Shown piece by piece: positions 43,379-51,156 of a stretch of 64,000 nucleotides of DNA. The stretch comes from Sphingomonas oligoaromativorans (GTDB lineage: Bacteria > Pseudomonadota > Alphaproteobacteria > Sphingomonadales > Sphingomonadaceae): contig NZ_JAASQK010000005.1 in NCBI RefSeq assembly GCF_011762195.1, positions 186,001 through 250,000 on the forward strand, read 5' to 3'. Position 1 is the first letter of the stretch; each line of letters starts with the position of its first letter. Position numbers and translations under genes: made by a program. Under the pieces are notes generated by a model. The model was not told the origin of the DNA. It searched no databases and saw nothing but the letters and a program-made list of their open reading frames with translations.

Positions 43379-43875
43379 GCACCGCGCGCGCCTCCCTTCC
43401 CGAAGTGGTCGTCGGCGGCTCCGCCGACCTCGACGAGGTGATGGTGACGATGCACGCCGCCTTCGAACCCTGCTTCGGCGAGGCGTGGACGCGCGGGCAA
43501 TGCGCCGGAATCCTGGGCCTGGGCGGCGTCTGGCTGCTGCTCGCGCGGGTCGATGGGCGCGCCGCCGGATTCGCCCTCGCCCGCGTGGTGCTGGACGAGG
43601 CGGAGCTGCTGCTGCTCGCCGTCGCGCCGGACGAGCGCCGCGCCGGCGTGGGCCGGCTGATGCTGGACACCGTGGCGGACGGCGCCCGCATCCGGGGCGC
43701 GACGCGCCTCCATCTGGAGATGCGCGAAGGCAATCCGGCACATTTTCTCTATAGTGCCGCCGGCTTCATCGAAATCGGCCGCCGCAGTCGCTATTATCGC
43801 GGCAAGGATGGGCGCGTTTTCGACGCAATCACTTTGTCATGTCCGCTCGACGTGGAGACAATGAACGCAAGTTGA
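43375..43875 (+). CDS. rimI: Ribosomal protein alanine N-acetyltransferase RimI
   Basis: A 166-aa GNAT acetyltransferase that modifies the N terminus of ribosomal protein S18. LLLLAVAPDERRAGVGRLML is the acetyl-CoA pyrophosphate loop (R/Q-x-x-G-x-G/A), and HLEMREGNPAHFLYSAAGFIEIGRRSRYY is the typical C-terminal half. Translation is coupled to tsaB through ATGA. Confidence 0.92.
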   Translation: MSTARASLPEVVVGGSADLDEVMVTMHAAFEPCFGEAWTRGQCAGILGLGGVWLLLARVDGRAAGFALARVVLDEAELLLLAVAPDERRAGVGRLMLDTVADGARIRGATRLHLEMREGNPAHFLYSAAGFIEIGRRSRYYRGKDGRVFDAITLSCPLDVETMNAS

Positions 43876-43913
43876 TGACAAATACACTTGCGCGCTGTCC
43901 CAACATCGGACAG
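43866..43913. promoter_or_regulatory. Two inverted repeats upstream of the MucR gene
   Basis: CGCAAGT (43866-43872) with ACTTGCG (43886-43892) and CTGTCC (43895-43900) with GGACAG (43908-43913). They straddle the rimI stop and lie 63-110 bases before the MucR-family start. Candidate operators or leader hairpins. Confidence 0.35.
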
Positions 43914-43975
43914 AGGATTTTCAGCCTACCCCCAGGGGCCAGAGTGCAGCGTCCCTATAGTACGAGGTAATCAGT

Positions 43976-44392
43976 ATGTCCGACGTCATTGACATGACCG
44001 AAACGCTCATCACGCTCACCGCCGACATCGTCTCGGCCCACGTCAGCAACAACAGCGTCGCGGTCGCGGATGTCCCCGGCCTGATCCAGAACGTCCATGG
44101 CGCGCTCACCCAGCTCGGCCTCGGCGCGCCCGAGCCGGAAGTGAAGCAGGAGCCGGCGGTTTCGATCCGGTCTTCGGTGAAGCCCGACTACATCGTGTGT
44201 CTCGAAGATGGCAAGAAGCTCAAGATGCTCAAGCGCCATCTGATGACGCACTATCAGATGACCCCTGAACAGTATCGCGCCAAGTGGAACCTGCCGGCCG
44301 ACTATCCGATGGTCGCCCCCAACTATGCCGAGCAGCGCCGCACCCTGGCCAAGAAGATCGGCCTCGGCACGCGCCGCCGCAAGTCGCGCTGA
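43976..44392 (+). CDS. MucR/Ros-family zinc-finger transcriptional regulator
   Basis: A 138-aa DNA-binding protein. An N-terminal helical part (residues 1-50, oligomerisation) precedes [36 protein letters not shown]. Zinc ligands would be Cys75, Asp78, His88 and His92: the second Cys of the classic Ros finger is Asp, as known in several MucR homologues. MucR proteins act as H-NS-like silencers of AT-rich DNA and control exopolysaccharide, motility and cell-cycle genes. GAGG precedes the ATG, and TATAGT near 43956 may be the -10 box. Confidence 0.93.
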   Translation: MSDVIDMTETLITLTADIVSAHVSNNSVAVADVPGLIQNVHGALTQLGLGAPEPEVKQEPAVSIRSSVKPDYIVCLEDGKKLKMLKRHLMTHYQMTPEQYRAKWNLPADYPMVAPNYAEQRRTLAKKIGLGTRRRKSR

Positions 44393-44463
44393 TCGATAGG
44401 TCCGGCGGGAGGTGCGAACCATTCGCGCTTCCCGTCGACCATCGAAATCCCTACATTCCCCTC

Positions 44464-44883
44464 ATGCGTAAGATCGATCTTGAGGCGCTCTGCGCCGAAA
44501 AGGGCCTGCGGATCACGGAACAGCGGCGAGTCATCGCCCGCGTCCTGTCCGAGGCGGAAGACCATCCCGACGTCGAGGAAGTGCATGTCCGCTCCTCCGC
44601 GATCGATCCCGGCATCTCGATCGCGACCGTCTACCGCACCGTCCGCCTGTTCGAAGAGGCCGGCATCCTGGAGCGCCACGATTTCGGCGACGGCCGCTCG
44701 CGCTACGAAGCCGCGCCCGAGACGCATCACGATCATCTGATCGACGTCGAGACCGGCCGCGTCATCGAATTCGTCGACGAGGAAGTGGAGGCGCTCCAGC
44801 AGCGCATCGCCGAGAAGCTCGGCTTCCGCCTCGTCGATCATCGCATGGAGCTTTACGGCGTCCCCCTCAGCCGCAAGGACTGA
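44464..44883 (+). CDS. fur: Fur-family transcriptional regulator
   Basis: A 139-aa metal-dependent repressor. The winged helix has LRITEQRRVIARVLSEAEDHPDVEEV and ISIATVYRTVRLFEEAGI, and the metal-binding domain has ETHHDHLIDVETGRVIEF with the His/Asp/Glu ligand cluster. The CxxC structural zinc pair of E. coli Fur is absent, as in many alphaproteobacterial members. It may sense iron or manganese. It sits in the conserved position between rimI/mucR and plsC-miaB. Confidence 0.9.
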   Translation: MRKIDLEALCAEKGLRITEQRRVIARVLSEAEDHPDVEEVHVRSSAIDPGISIATVYRTVRLFEEAGILERHDFGDGRSRYEAAPETHHDHLIDVETGRVIEFVDEEVEALQQRIAEKLGFRLVDHRMELYGVPLSRKD

Positions 44884-44953
44884 CCGCGCAGGCCTGCCCC
44901 CGCGTGCCGGCACCCTGCCCGCCAGGCTGCGGGCGTGGCGGCGGATCGCGTCG

Positions 44954-45655
44954 GTGGCTTTGCTGATGCTCGCCTGCCTGCCACTGCATGGCCTGTGGCG
45001 GCTGGCGCGGCGCCCCTCCCCCTGGCCACGCCGCTTCCTGCGCACCACCGCCTGGATCGCGGGCGCGGAGGTGCGGATCGTGGGGCGGCCGCTCGCCCAT
45101 GACGTGCTCTATGTCGCCAACCATCTGAGCTGGCTCGACATCCTCCTCATCGGCGGGGCGACCAACAGCCGCTTCGTCGCCAAGGACGAGGTGCGGCACT
45201 GGCCGCTGATCGGCTGGCTGGCGAGCCTCCACGCCACCGTCCATGTCGCGCGCACCGAGCGCGGGCGGGTGCATGAACAGGCGGACCGCGTCCGCGCCGC
45301 GCTGGCCGAGGGGCTGCCCGTCACGCTCTTTCCCGAAGGCGGCACGGGACATGGCCATCATGTCGGCCCCTTTCGCGCCTCGCTGATGGAGGCGCTGCTG
45401 CCGCCGCGACCGGGGATGAGGCTCCAGCCGCTCGCGATCGACTATGAGGATGCGCCGCTGGTCGCGTGGGAGGGCGATCTCCCGGTGGGCGCGGAGGCGA
45501 TGCGGCTGCTCGGCCTGCCCGGCCGGCGGCGCGTGACGCTGCACTTCCTCGATCCGATCGACCCCGCCGCGCTGCCCGACCGCAAGGCGCTCACCCACGC
45601 CGCGCGCGAGGCGATCCGGCAGGCACTTTGCGAGGACGACGCGCAGCCTGTATAG
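44954..45655 (+). CDS. 1-acyl-sn-glycerol-3-phosphate acyltransferase (PlsC-like)
   Basis: A 233-aa membrane-bound acyltransferase making phosphatidic acid. An N-terminal hydrophobic helix is followed by NHLSWLDILL (catalytic H-x4-D), FVAKDEVRHWPLIGWL, and TLFPEGGTGHG (glycerol-phosphate binding). The start is unsettled: GTG at 44954 is the longest reading that begins with a standard start codon; ATG at 44966 is next. It lies in the conserved fur-plsC-miaB order. Confidence 0.88.
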   Translation: MALLMLACLPLHGLWRLARRPSPWPRRFLRTTAWIAGAEVRIVGRPLAHDVLYVANHLSWLDILLIGGATNSRFVAKDEVRHWPLIGWLASLHATVHVARTERGRVHEQADRVRAALAEGLPVTLFPEGGTGHGHHVGPFRASLMEALLPPRPGMRLQPLAIDYEDAPLVAWEGDLPVGAEAMRLLGLPGRRRVTLHFLDPIDPAALPDRKALTHAAREAIRQALCEDDAQPV

Positions 45656-45664
45656 GCGCGCGCC

Positions 45665-47017
45665 ATGTCCACCCCCCAGACCTCGACTCCGCGCGCCCAG
45701 CCCCAGACCTATTCGGTCAAATCCTTCGGCTGCCAGATGAACGTCTATGACGGCGAGCGCATGGCCGAGCTGCTGGGCGCACAGGGGATGCGGGCTGCGG
45801 CCGAGGGCGAAGCGGCGGATCTGGTGGTGCTCAACACCTGCCATATCCGCGAAAAGGCCGCTGAGAAGGTCTATTCGGATATCGGCCGCATCGTGAAGAA
45901 CGCCAACGAAGCGTCGCTGCCCAAGCCGCTGATCGCCGTCGCCGGCTGCGTCGCGCAGGCGGAAGGCGCCGAGATTCCGAACCGCGCCAAGGCGGTGGAC
46001 ATCGTGGTCGGCCCGCAGGCCTATCACAATCTGCCGCAGCTCGTCGCCGATGCGGCCGCCGGCAAGAACGCCCTCGACACCGACATGCCCGCCGCGTCCA
46101 AGTTCGGCGCGCTGCCGGCGCGCCGCAAGGTCGGGCCGACCGCCTTCCTCACCGTGCAGGAAGGCTGCGACAAATTCTGCACCTATTGCGTCGTGCCCTA
46201 TACGCGCGGCGCCGAGGTCTCGCGCCCATGGGGCGATGTGGTCGACGAGGCCAAGGCCCTGATCGACGCCGGCGCCCGCGAGATCACTTTGCTCGGCCAG
46301 AACGTCAATGCCTGGGAAGGCGAGGATGAGAAGGGCGCGGTGCAGGGCCTCGACGGCCTGATCCGCGCGCTCGACCGGCTGCCCGGCCTGGAGCGCATCC
46401 GCTACACCACCAGCCACCCCAACGACATGACGCAGGCCCTGATCGACGCGCACGCCGATGTCGAGAAGCTGATGCCCTTCCTCCATCTCCCCGTGCAGGC
46501 CGGCTCGGATCGCATCCTCAAGGCGATGAACCGCAGCCACACGACCGAAAGCTATCTGCGCATCATCGAGCGTGTCCGCGCCGCGCGGCCGGATATCGCG
46601 CTGTCGGGGGACTTCATCGTCGGCTTCCCCGGCGAAACGGAGGAGGATTTCGCCGCCACGCTCGCGCTGGTGAGCCAAGTGAACCACGCGCAGGCGTTCA
46701 GCTTCAAATACAGCCCCCGCCCCGGCACGCCGGCCGCCACCATGGCCGACCAGATCGCCGCGGATGTGATGGACGAGCGCCTCCAGCGGCTTCAGGCGCT
46801 GCTCAACAGGCAGCAGCACGCCTTCAACGCGGCGACGGTCGGCCGCCGCACCCGCGTGCTGATCGAGCGCGCCGGCAAGCTGCCGGGGCAGATGCTCGGC
46901 AAGTCGCCCTGGCTCCAGTCGGTCCATCTCCAGACAGAGGCGAAGATCGGCGACATGGTCGATGTCGAGATCGTGGCCGCCGGGCCGAACAGCATCAGCG
47001 GCCTCGCGCTCGCCTGA
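45665..47017 (+). CDS. miaB: tRNA-2-methylthio-N6-dimethylallyladenosine synthase MiaB
   Basis: A 450-aa radical-SAM methylthiotransferase acting on A37 of tRNAs that read UNN codons. The N-terminal domain carries three cluster cysteines (SFGCQMN, LNTCHIRE, VAGCVAQ). The radical-SAM site is EGCDKFCTYCVVPYTRGAE, and a C-terminal TRAM domain follows (VGRRTRVLIERAG to NSISGLALA). It needs two 4Fe-4S clusters, so the Nfu carrier upstream is a plausible supplier. Confidence 0.97.
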   Translation: MSTPQTSTPRAQPQTYSVKSFGCQMNVYDGERMAELLGAQGMRAAAEGEAADLVVLNTCHIREKAAEKVYSDIGRIVKNANEASLPKPLIAVAGCVAQAEGAEIPNRAKAVDIVVGPQAYHNLPQLVADAAAGKNALDTDMPAASKFGALPARRKVGPTAFLTVQEGCDKFCTYCVVPYTRGAEVSRPWGDVVDEAKALIDAGAREITLLGQNVNAWEGEDEKGAVQGLDGLIRALDRLPGLERIRYTTSHPNDMTQALIDAHADVEKLMPFLHLPVQAGSDRILKAMNRSHTTESYLRIIERVRAARPDIALSGDFIVGFPGETEEDFAATLALVSQVNHAQAFSFKYSPRPGTPAATMADQIAADVMDERLQRLQALLNRQQHAFNAATVGRRTRVLIERAGKLPGQMLGKSPWLQSVHLQTEAKIGDMVDVEIVAAGPNSISGLALA

Positions 47018-47078
47018 GCGCATTCAAACGCGGTTCAGCGCATAAGGCGGAGCATGGTCCGATCCATGGGAGGGGACC

Positions 47079-47342
47079 ATGATTCGCTTCGCCCTGCTGC
47101 TTGCGCTGTTGCCCGCCGCCGCGGCCGCTTCCGGCACGCATCCCGCCGACAAGATCGGCTGCATCCGCGATCGGGCCGAGCTCGCGGAGGACAAGGGGAA
47201 AGCCGGCTTCCACCGGCTCGGCGAACTGCCGCCCGCCAACGAGCAGCTCACCGTCATCCACTCGGTCGACGGCTGCCAGAAGCCGGTGATCGTGCGCTAT
47301 GGCATCGGCGGCGGGGCCAAGGCGGCACCCGCCAAGCCCTGA
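47079..47342 (+). CDS. Small exported protein of unknown function
   Basis: An 87-aa protein with a clear signal peptide (MIRFALLLALLPAAAAASG) and a mature part containing two Cys (GCIRDRA, DGCQKP) that could form a disulfide, ending in an Ala/Lys/Pro tail. GGAGGGG lies just before the ATG, so it is very likely expressed. I do not recognise the family. It separates miaB from phoH together with the SGNH hydrolase gene. Confidence 0.75.
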   Translation: MIRFALLLALLPAAAAASGTHPADKIGCIRDRAELAEDKGKAGFHRLGELPPANEQLTVIHSVDGCQKPVIVRYGIGGGAKAAPAKP

Positions 47343-47375
47343 CCCGGATCATTATTTTCTGACCTCGTCCTTCCT

Positions 47376-47420
47376 CGTCATCCTGACGAAGGTCGGGATT
47401 CATTCTCGTTTCGCGAGATA
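47376..47420. repeat. Degenerate half of a three-arm repeat
   Basis: CGTCATCCTGACGAAGGTCGG resembles the left side of the copy at 49434, but the right arms are missing and replaced by a small hairpin CTCG-tttcg-CGAG. It lies between the small exported gene and the convergent SGNH gene. Confidence 0.5.
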
Positions 47421-47427
47421 GGAAGCG

Positions 47428-48231
47428 TTAGCGCTTCGCCAGCGCCTTCCCGATCGCGGCTTCGGCGATCGGCGCCATCTTCGCATAGCCCGCCGCGAGC
47501 GGATGGACGCCGTCCTCGGTAAGGCCGCGCTGCATCAGGCCATGCTCGTCGACCAGCGCGCTGTAATAGTCGGCATAGACATAGCCCCGCCGCGCGCAGA
47601 ACGCCTTGAGCCACGCGTTGATGGCGCGCAGCTCGTCCGGGTGGCGCTCCTTCACCACGTCGCGCGCCTTCTCGCTATAGTCGTTGACCGGCAGGATCGA
47701 GGCGAACACCACGCGGATATGATGCGCGTCGGCGAGATCGGCCATCGCTTCATCATTGGCCTCGATGCTCTCGGCCGTCTCCTGCTGCATGAAGCCCTGC
47801 ACGTCGTTGACGCCCGCGAGGATCACGACGACGGAGGGCTTCAGCGCCACCACATCCTGATGGAAGCGCAGCAGCATCTGCGAGGTCACCTGGCTGCCGA
47901 TGCCCCGGTTCACATAGGGCTTGCCGGGGAAATAGCTGCCAAGGTTCCAAAGATCGGTGATCGAGTCGCCGAGGAAGACGACGCGCTTCTCCCCCTTGGC
48001 GGGCGGCGGCAGCGCGGCATCGGCGGGGGCGTAGAGATAGCGTTCGCCGAAATCCTGCATCAGGCTCGGCACCAGCTTGGCGCGGAACGGCCCGAGCCAC
48101 GGCCCCCAGTCCTTCTCCTGCACGGTGCGCCGCTCGGGCGAGCTTTGATAATGTTCGGCCATCGCCGGCGCCGCCACCTGCGCCGCCGCGGCCATCGCCA
48201 ACACCCAGCCCGCAATCCGTCCCGCCATCAT
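47428..48231 (-). CDS. Exported SGNH/GDSL-type esterase
   Basis: A 267-aa protein with a signal peptide (GRIAGWVLAMAAAAQVAAPAMA). Block I is VVFLGDSITDLW (Ser nucleophile), block III VVILAGVNDVQG (Asn), and block V DGVHPLAAGYA (Asp/His). It resembles rhamnogalacturonan acetylesterase or acylhydrolase members used in polysaccharide deacetylation; the true substrate is unknown. ATG codons at 48231 and 48228 are both possible, and AAGGAG favours the second. It is divergent from phoH and has a palindrome about 40 bases upstream. Confidence 0.88.
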   Translation of the reverse strand: MMAGRIAGWVLAMAAAAQVAAPAMAEHYQSSPERRTVQEKDWGPWLGPFRAKLVPSLMQDFGERYLYAPADAALPPPAKGEKRVVFLGDSITDLWNLGSYFPGKPYVNRGIGSQVTSQMLLRFHQDVVALKPSVVVILAGVNDVQGFMQQETAESIEANDEAMADLADAHHIRVVFASILPVNDYSEKARDVVKERHPDELRAINAWLKAFCARRGYVYADYYSALVDEHGLMQRGLTEDGVHPLAAGYAKMAPIAEAAIGKALAKR

Positions 48232-48260
48232 CCTCTCCTTGTCGTCATCCCCAACCTACT

Positions 48261-48297
48261 GATGGAATAAGATTTCACAAATGAAATTACTTCCATC
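48261..48297. promoter_or_regulatory. Nested 37-bp palindrome between SGNH gene and phoH
   Basis: Outer arms GATGGAA (48261-48267) and TTCCATC (48291-48297), inner arms ATTTCA (48272-48277) and TGAAAT (48282-48287). It is AT-rich in a GC-rich region, 30 bases upstream of the SGNH start and about 118 before phoH. Strong operator candidate for the SGNH gene. Confidence 0.5.
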
Positions 48298-48414
48298 GCG
48301 ACTGTGGCCCGGCTGCATCGCGCGAGGGCGAGCGCGAAAGGCTTCGCTTGGGCACTAGCAATTGTCATGATGCAGGCTCACCTTGGGGACAGCACTCAAG
48401 CTCGAAAGGATCGA

Positions 48415-49410
48415 ATGAGCCGCAAGCCCGTACCCGCGCAGGCCGGCGAACGTGCCCGCATCGAGGTTCTGTTCGACAAGCCCCAGCTCCTCGGCCGATT
48501 GTTCGGCGAATACGATCAAAACCTGATCGCGATCGAGAGCCGGCTGGGCGTCTATATCTCCGCGCGCGGCAACAAGCTGGTCATCGAAGGGGTCGCCGAG
48601 CAGATCGGCCGTGCCCGCGACGTGCTGACCGGGCTCTACAACCGCATCACGCAGGGGCAGGAGATCGATACCGGCGCGGTGGACGCCGTGATCGCCATGT
48701 CGGCCGAGCCGACGCTCGACGGCATCATCCGGCAGGATGTCAGCCAGCCGCCCGCCGTGATGATCCGCACGCGCAAGAAGACGATCGTCCCGCGCTCAGC
48801 CAACCAGATCCGCTATATGGAGGCCCTGGCCCGCGACGAGATCGTGTTCGCGCTCGGGCCGGCGGGCACCGGCAAGACCTATGTGGCGGTCGCGCAGGCG
48901 GTGCAGATGCTGATCCAGGGGCAGGTCGACCGCCTGATCCTGTCGCGCCCGGCGGTCGAGGCCGGCGAGCGGCTGGGCTTCCTGCCCGGCGACATGAAGG
49001 AGAAGGTCGATCCCTATCTCCGCCCGCTCTACGACGCGCTCTACGACATGCTTCCCACCGAGCAGGTCGAGCGGCGCATGGCGTCCGGCGAGATCGAGAT
49101 CGCGCCGATCGCCTTCATGCGTGGCCGTACCTTGAGCGACGCCTTCATCATCCTCGACGAGGCGCAGAACACCACGCCCGCGCAGATGAAGATGTTCCTC
49201 ACCCGCTTCGGCCAGAACAGCCGCATGGTGGTGTGCGGCGATCCCCGGCAGGTCGATCTGCCCGAGATCGGCAAATCGGGCCTGGCGGACGCCGTGGGCA
49301 AGCTGGAGGGCATCCCCGGCATGACGATGATCCGCTTCGGCGCGGCCGACGTGGTCCGCCATCCGCTCGTCGGCAAGATCGTCGAGGCCTATGAGGGGCC
49401 GGACGCCTGA
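48415..49410 (+). CDS. phoH: PhoH-family ATPase (PhoL-like)
   Basis: A 331-aa protein of the PhoH/YbeZ family. An N-terminal KH-like part (IESRLGVYISARGNKLVIEG) precedes the P-loop core: ALGPAGTGKTYVAVAQA (Walker A), RPAVEAGERLGFLPGD, and AFIILDEAQNTTPAQMKMFLTR (Walker B). PhoH proteins are linked to RNA metabolism and act next to YbeY. The start at 48415 with AAGGA upstream is chosen over a longer frame. It is followed by ybeY and corC in the classic order. Confidence 0.94.
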   Translation: MSRKPVPAQAGERARIEVLFDKPQLLGRLFGEYDQNLIAIESRLGVYISARGNKLVIEGVAEQIGRARDVLTGLYNRITQGQEIDTGAVDAVIAMSAEPTLDGIIRQDVSQPPAVMIRTRKKTIVPRSANQIRYMEALARDEIVFALGPAGTGKTYVAVAQAVQMLIQGQVDRLILSRPAVEAGERLGFLPGDMKEKVDPYLRPLYDALYDMLPTEQVERRMASGEIEIAPIAFMRGRTLSDAFIILDEAQNTTPAQMKMFLTRFGQNSRMVVCGDPRQVDLPEIGKSGLADAVGKLEGIPGMTMIRFGAADVVRHPLVGKIVEAYEGPDA

Positions 49411-49433
49411 TCGTCCGCTCGCTTGTCTTCCAT

Positions 49434-49517
49434 CCGTCATCCTGACGAACGTCAGGATCCAGAGCCCCGGTCGTTTCGCCTGATGCTCTGGACCCCGGAT
49501 CAGGTCCGGGGTGACGG
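49434..49517. repeat. Three-arm intergenic repeat, copy 3
   Basis: Outer arms CCGTCA (49434-49439) and TGACGG (49512-49517), left hairpin TCCTGAC-gaac-GTCAGGA, central stem TCCAGAGC/GCTCTGGA, right hairpin CCCCGGA-tcagg-TCCGGGG. A right-end relic (CGGCctttGCCG then TGACGG) follows at about 49577-49600. Confidence 0.85.
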
Positions 49518-49607
49518 AGGAAGAGCAAAGCCTCTGCCATTGACGCTCCACCTCCGTTAGGGCGTAGCGCGCGCGGATCGGCCTTTGCCGGGATGACGGA
49601 GTGAGGA

Positions 49608-50114
49608 ATGCTGCAAGTCGAAACCGATGCCGAGGGCTGGCCCGAATCCGATCGCTGGACCGAACTGGCCGACCGCGCCGTGCGCGCCGCGATCGCGCAT
49701 TCGCCCGACGCCCGCTTCCTCACCGATCCGATGACGGTGGAAGTCTCCGTCAAGTTCACCTCCGACGACGAGGTGCATCAGCTCAACCGCGACTATCGGC
49801 AGAAGGACAAGCCGACCAACGTCCTCTCCTTCCCGATGGTGCAGGAAGACCTGCTCGAAGGGCTCGACAATTCGGACGACGGCGAGGTGCTGCTCGGCGA
49901 CATCGTGCTCGCCCATGGCGTCTGCGTCCGCGAGGCCGCCGAGAAGGGCGTCACCGTCGAGGCGCACGCCACCCATCTGGTCGTCCACGGCACCTTCCAC
50001 CTGCTCGGCTTCGACCACATGACCGATCAGGATGCCGAGGAGATGGAAGCCGCCGAGCGCGATGCGCTGGCCTCGCTCGGCATCGAAGATCCCTATGCGG
50101 TCGACGATGGCTGA
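49608..50114 (+). CDS. ybeY: Endoribonuclease YbeY (rRNA maturation factor)
   Basis: A 168-aa zinc enzyme for 16S rRNA 3' maturation and ribosome quality control. VHGTFHLLGFDHMTD is the H-x3-H-x5-H zinc site. LNRDYRQKDKPTNVLSFPM and LGDIVLAH are the other conserved blocks. GAGG precedes the ATG. It lies between phoH and corC as usual, although phoH is separated here by a repeat-filled gap of 197 bases. Confidence 0.96.
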   Translation: MLQVETDAEGWPESDRWTELADRAVRAAIAHSPDARFLTDPMTVEVSVKFTSDDEVHQLNRDYRQKDKPTNVLSFPMVQEDLLEGLDNSDDGEVLLGDIVLAHGVCVREAAEKGVTVEAHATHLVVHGTFHLLGFDHMTDQDAEEMEAAERDALASLGIEDPYAVDDG

Positions 50115-50209
50115 AACGTCCGAACGGGCGCGTAAAGGTGGCTCGACTCGCCCCCGCCCGCGCCCGTACATTGCAGGCCACAAGCAACAAGGGGTTCTCC
50201 ACCACCACC

Positions 50210-51106
50210 ATGCCTGACGATTCCAGTAGAAGCCCCGCCGGACAAGGCGGGAACCTGTGGTCGGGACTGCGCCACCTGCTGTTCGGGGAAGATGCCGAAC
50301 CGACGCTGCGCGACCAGATCGCCGAGGCGATCGAGGAGCATGAGGACGACGCGCCCAACGCCCGCGACCTGTCGCCGGCCGAACGCATCATGCTCCAGAA
50401 CCTGCTCGATTTCGGCGAGCGCACCGTCCGCGACGTGGCCGTGCCGCGCGGCGACATCATCGCCATCGAGGAGGATGCGAGCTTCGACGTGCTCGTTGCG
50501 CTCTTCGCCGAGGCCGGCCATTCGCGCCTCCCCGTCTATCGCGAGACGCTCGATACCGTCACCGGCATGATCCACATCAAGGACGTGTTCGCGATCCTCG
50601 CCGGCAAGGCGCCGAAGCCGGAGAGCATCTCCGCGCTGATCCGCCAGCCGCGCTATGTCCCCGAATCGATGGGCGTGATCGACCTGCTGGCCGAGATGCG
50701 CACCCACCGCACCCACCTCGCCATCGTGGTCGACGAATATTCGGGCACCGAGGGCCTCGTGACGATCGAGGATCTGGTCGAGGAGATCGTCGGCGACATC
50801 GAGGATGAGCATGACGACGCGCCGGTGGAACTGCTGGTGCCGCTCGACGACGGCTGCTGGGACGCCGATGCCCGCGCCGAGCTGGAGGACGTCGCCGAGA
50901 CGATCGACCCCCGCCTGGCCGAGACCGACGAGCCGGTCGACACGCTGGGCGGCCTCGCCTCGCTGATCGCAGACCGTATCCCGCGCGTCGGCGACAGGCT
51001 CGTCCATGACAGCGGCTGGACGCTGGAGGTGACCGGTGGCGACCATCGTCGCGTCACCCGCCTGCGCCTTCATCCGCCCATTGCGGAACCGGCCGAAGAA
51101 GAGTGA
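50210..51106 (+). CDS. corC: CorC/HlyC-family CBS-domain protein
   Basis: A 298-aa cytoplasmic protein. An acidic N terminus (EDAEPTLRDQIAEAIEEHEDD) is followed by RTVRDVAVPRGDIIAIEED and two CBS motifs (about 70-190: AGHSRLPVYRETLDTVTGMIHIKDV and THLAIVVDEYSGTEGLVTIEDLVEEIVGDI), then the CorC_HlyC transporter-associated domain to residue 290. It has no membrane helix, so it is the soluble CorC type implicated in Mg/Co balance. The start at 50210 gives the usual length. Confidence 0.92.
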   Translation: MPDDSSRSPAGQGGNLWSGLRHLLFGEDAEPTLRDQIAEAIEEHEDDAPNARDLSPAERIMLQNLLDFGERTVRDVAVPRGDIIAIEEDASFDVLVALFAEAGHSRLPVYRETLDTVTGMIHIKDVFAILAGKAPKPESISALIRQPRYVPESMGVIDLLAEMRTHRTHLAIVVDEYSGTEGLVTIEDLVEEIVGDIEDEHDDAPVELLVPLDDGCWDADARAELEDVAETIDPRLAETDEPVDTLGGLASLIADRIPRVGDRLVHDSGWTLEVTGGDHRRVTRLRLHPPIAEPAEEE

Positions 51107-51156
51107 TGTTCTCCCCTGGCCCCGGCGTCCGCCGGCGGCCCGTGGGAGATTGCCTC

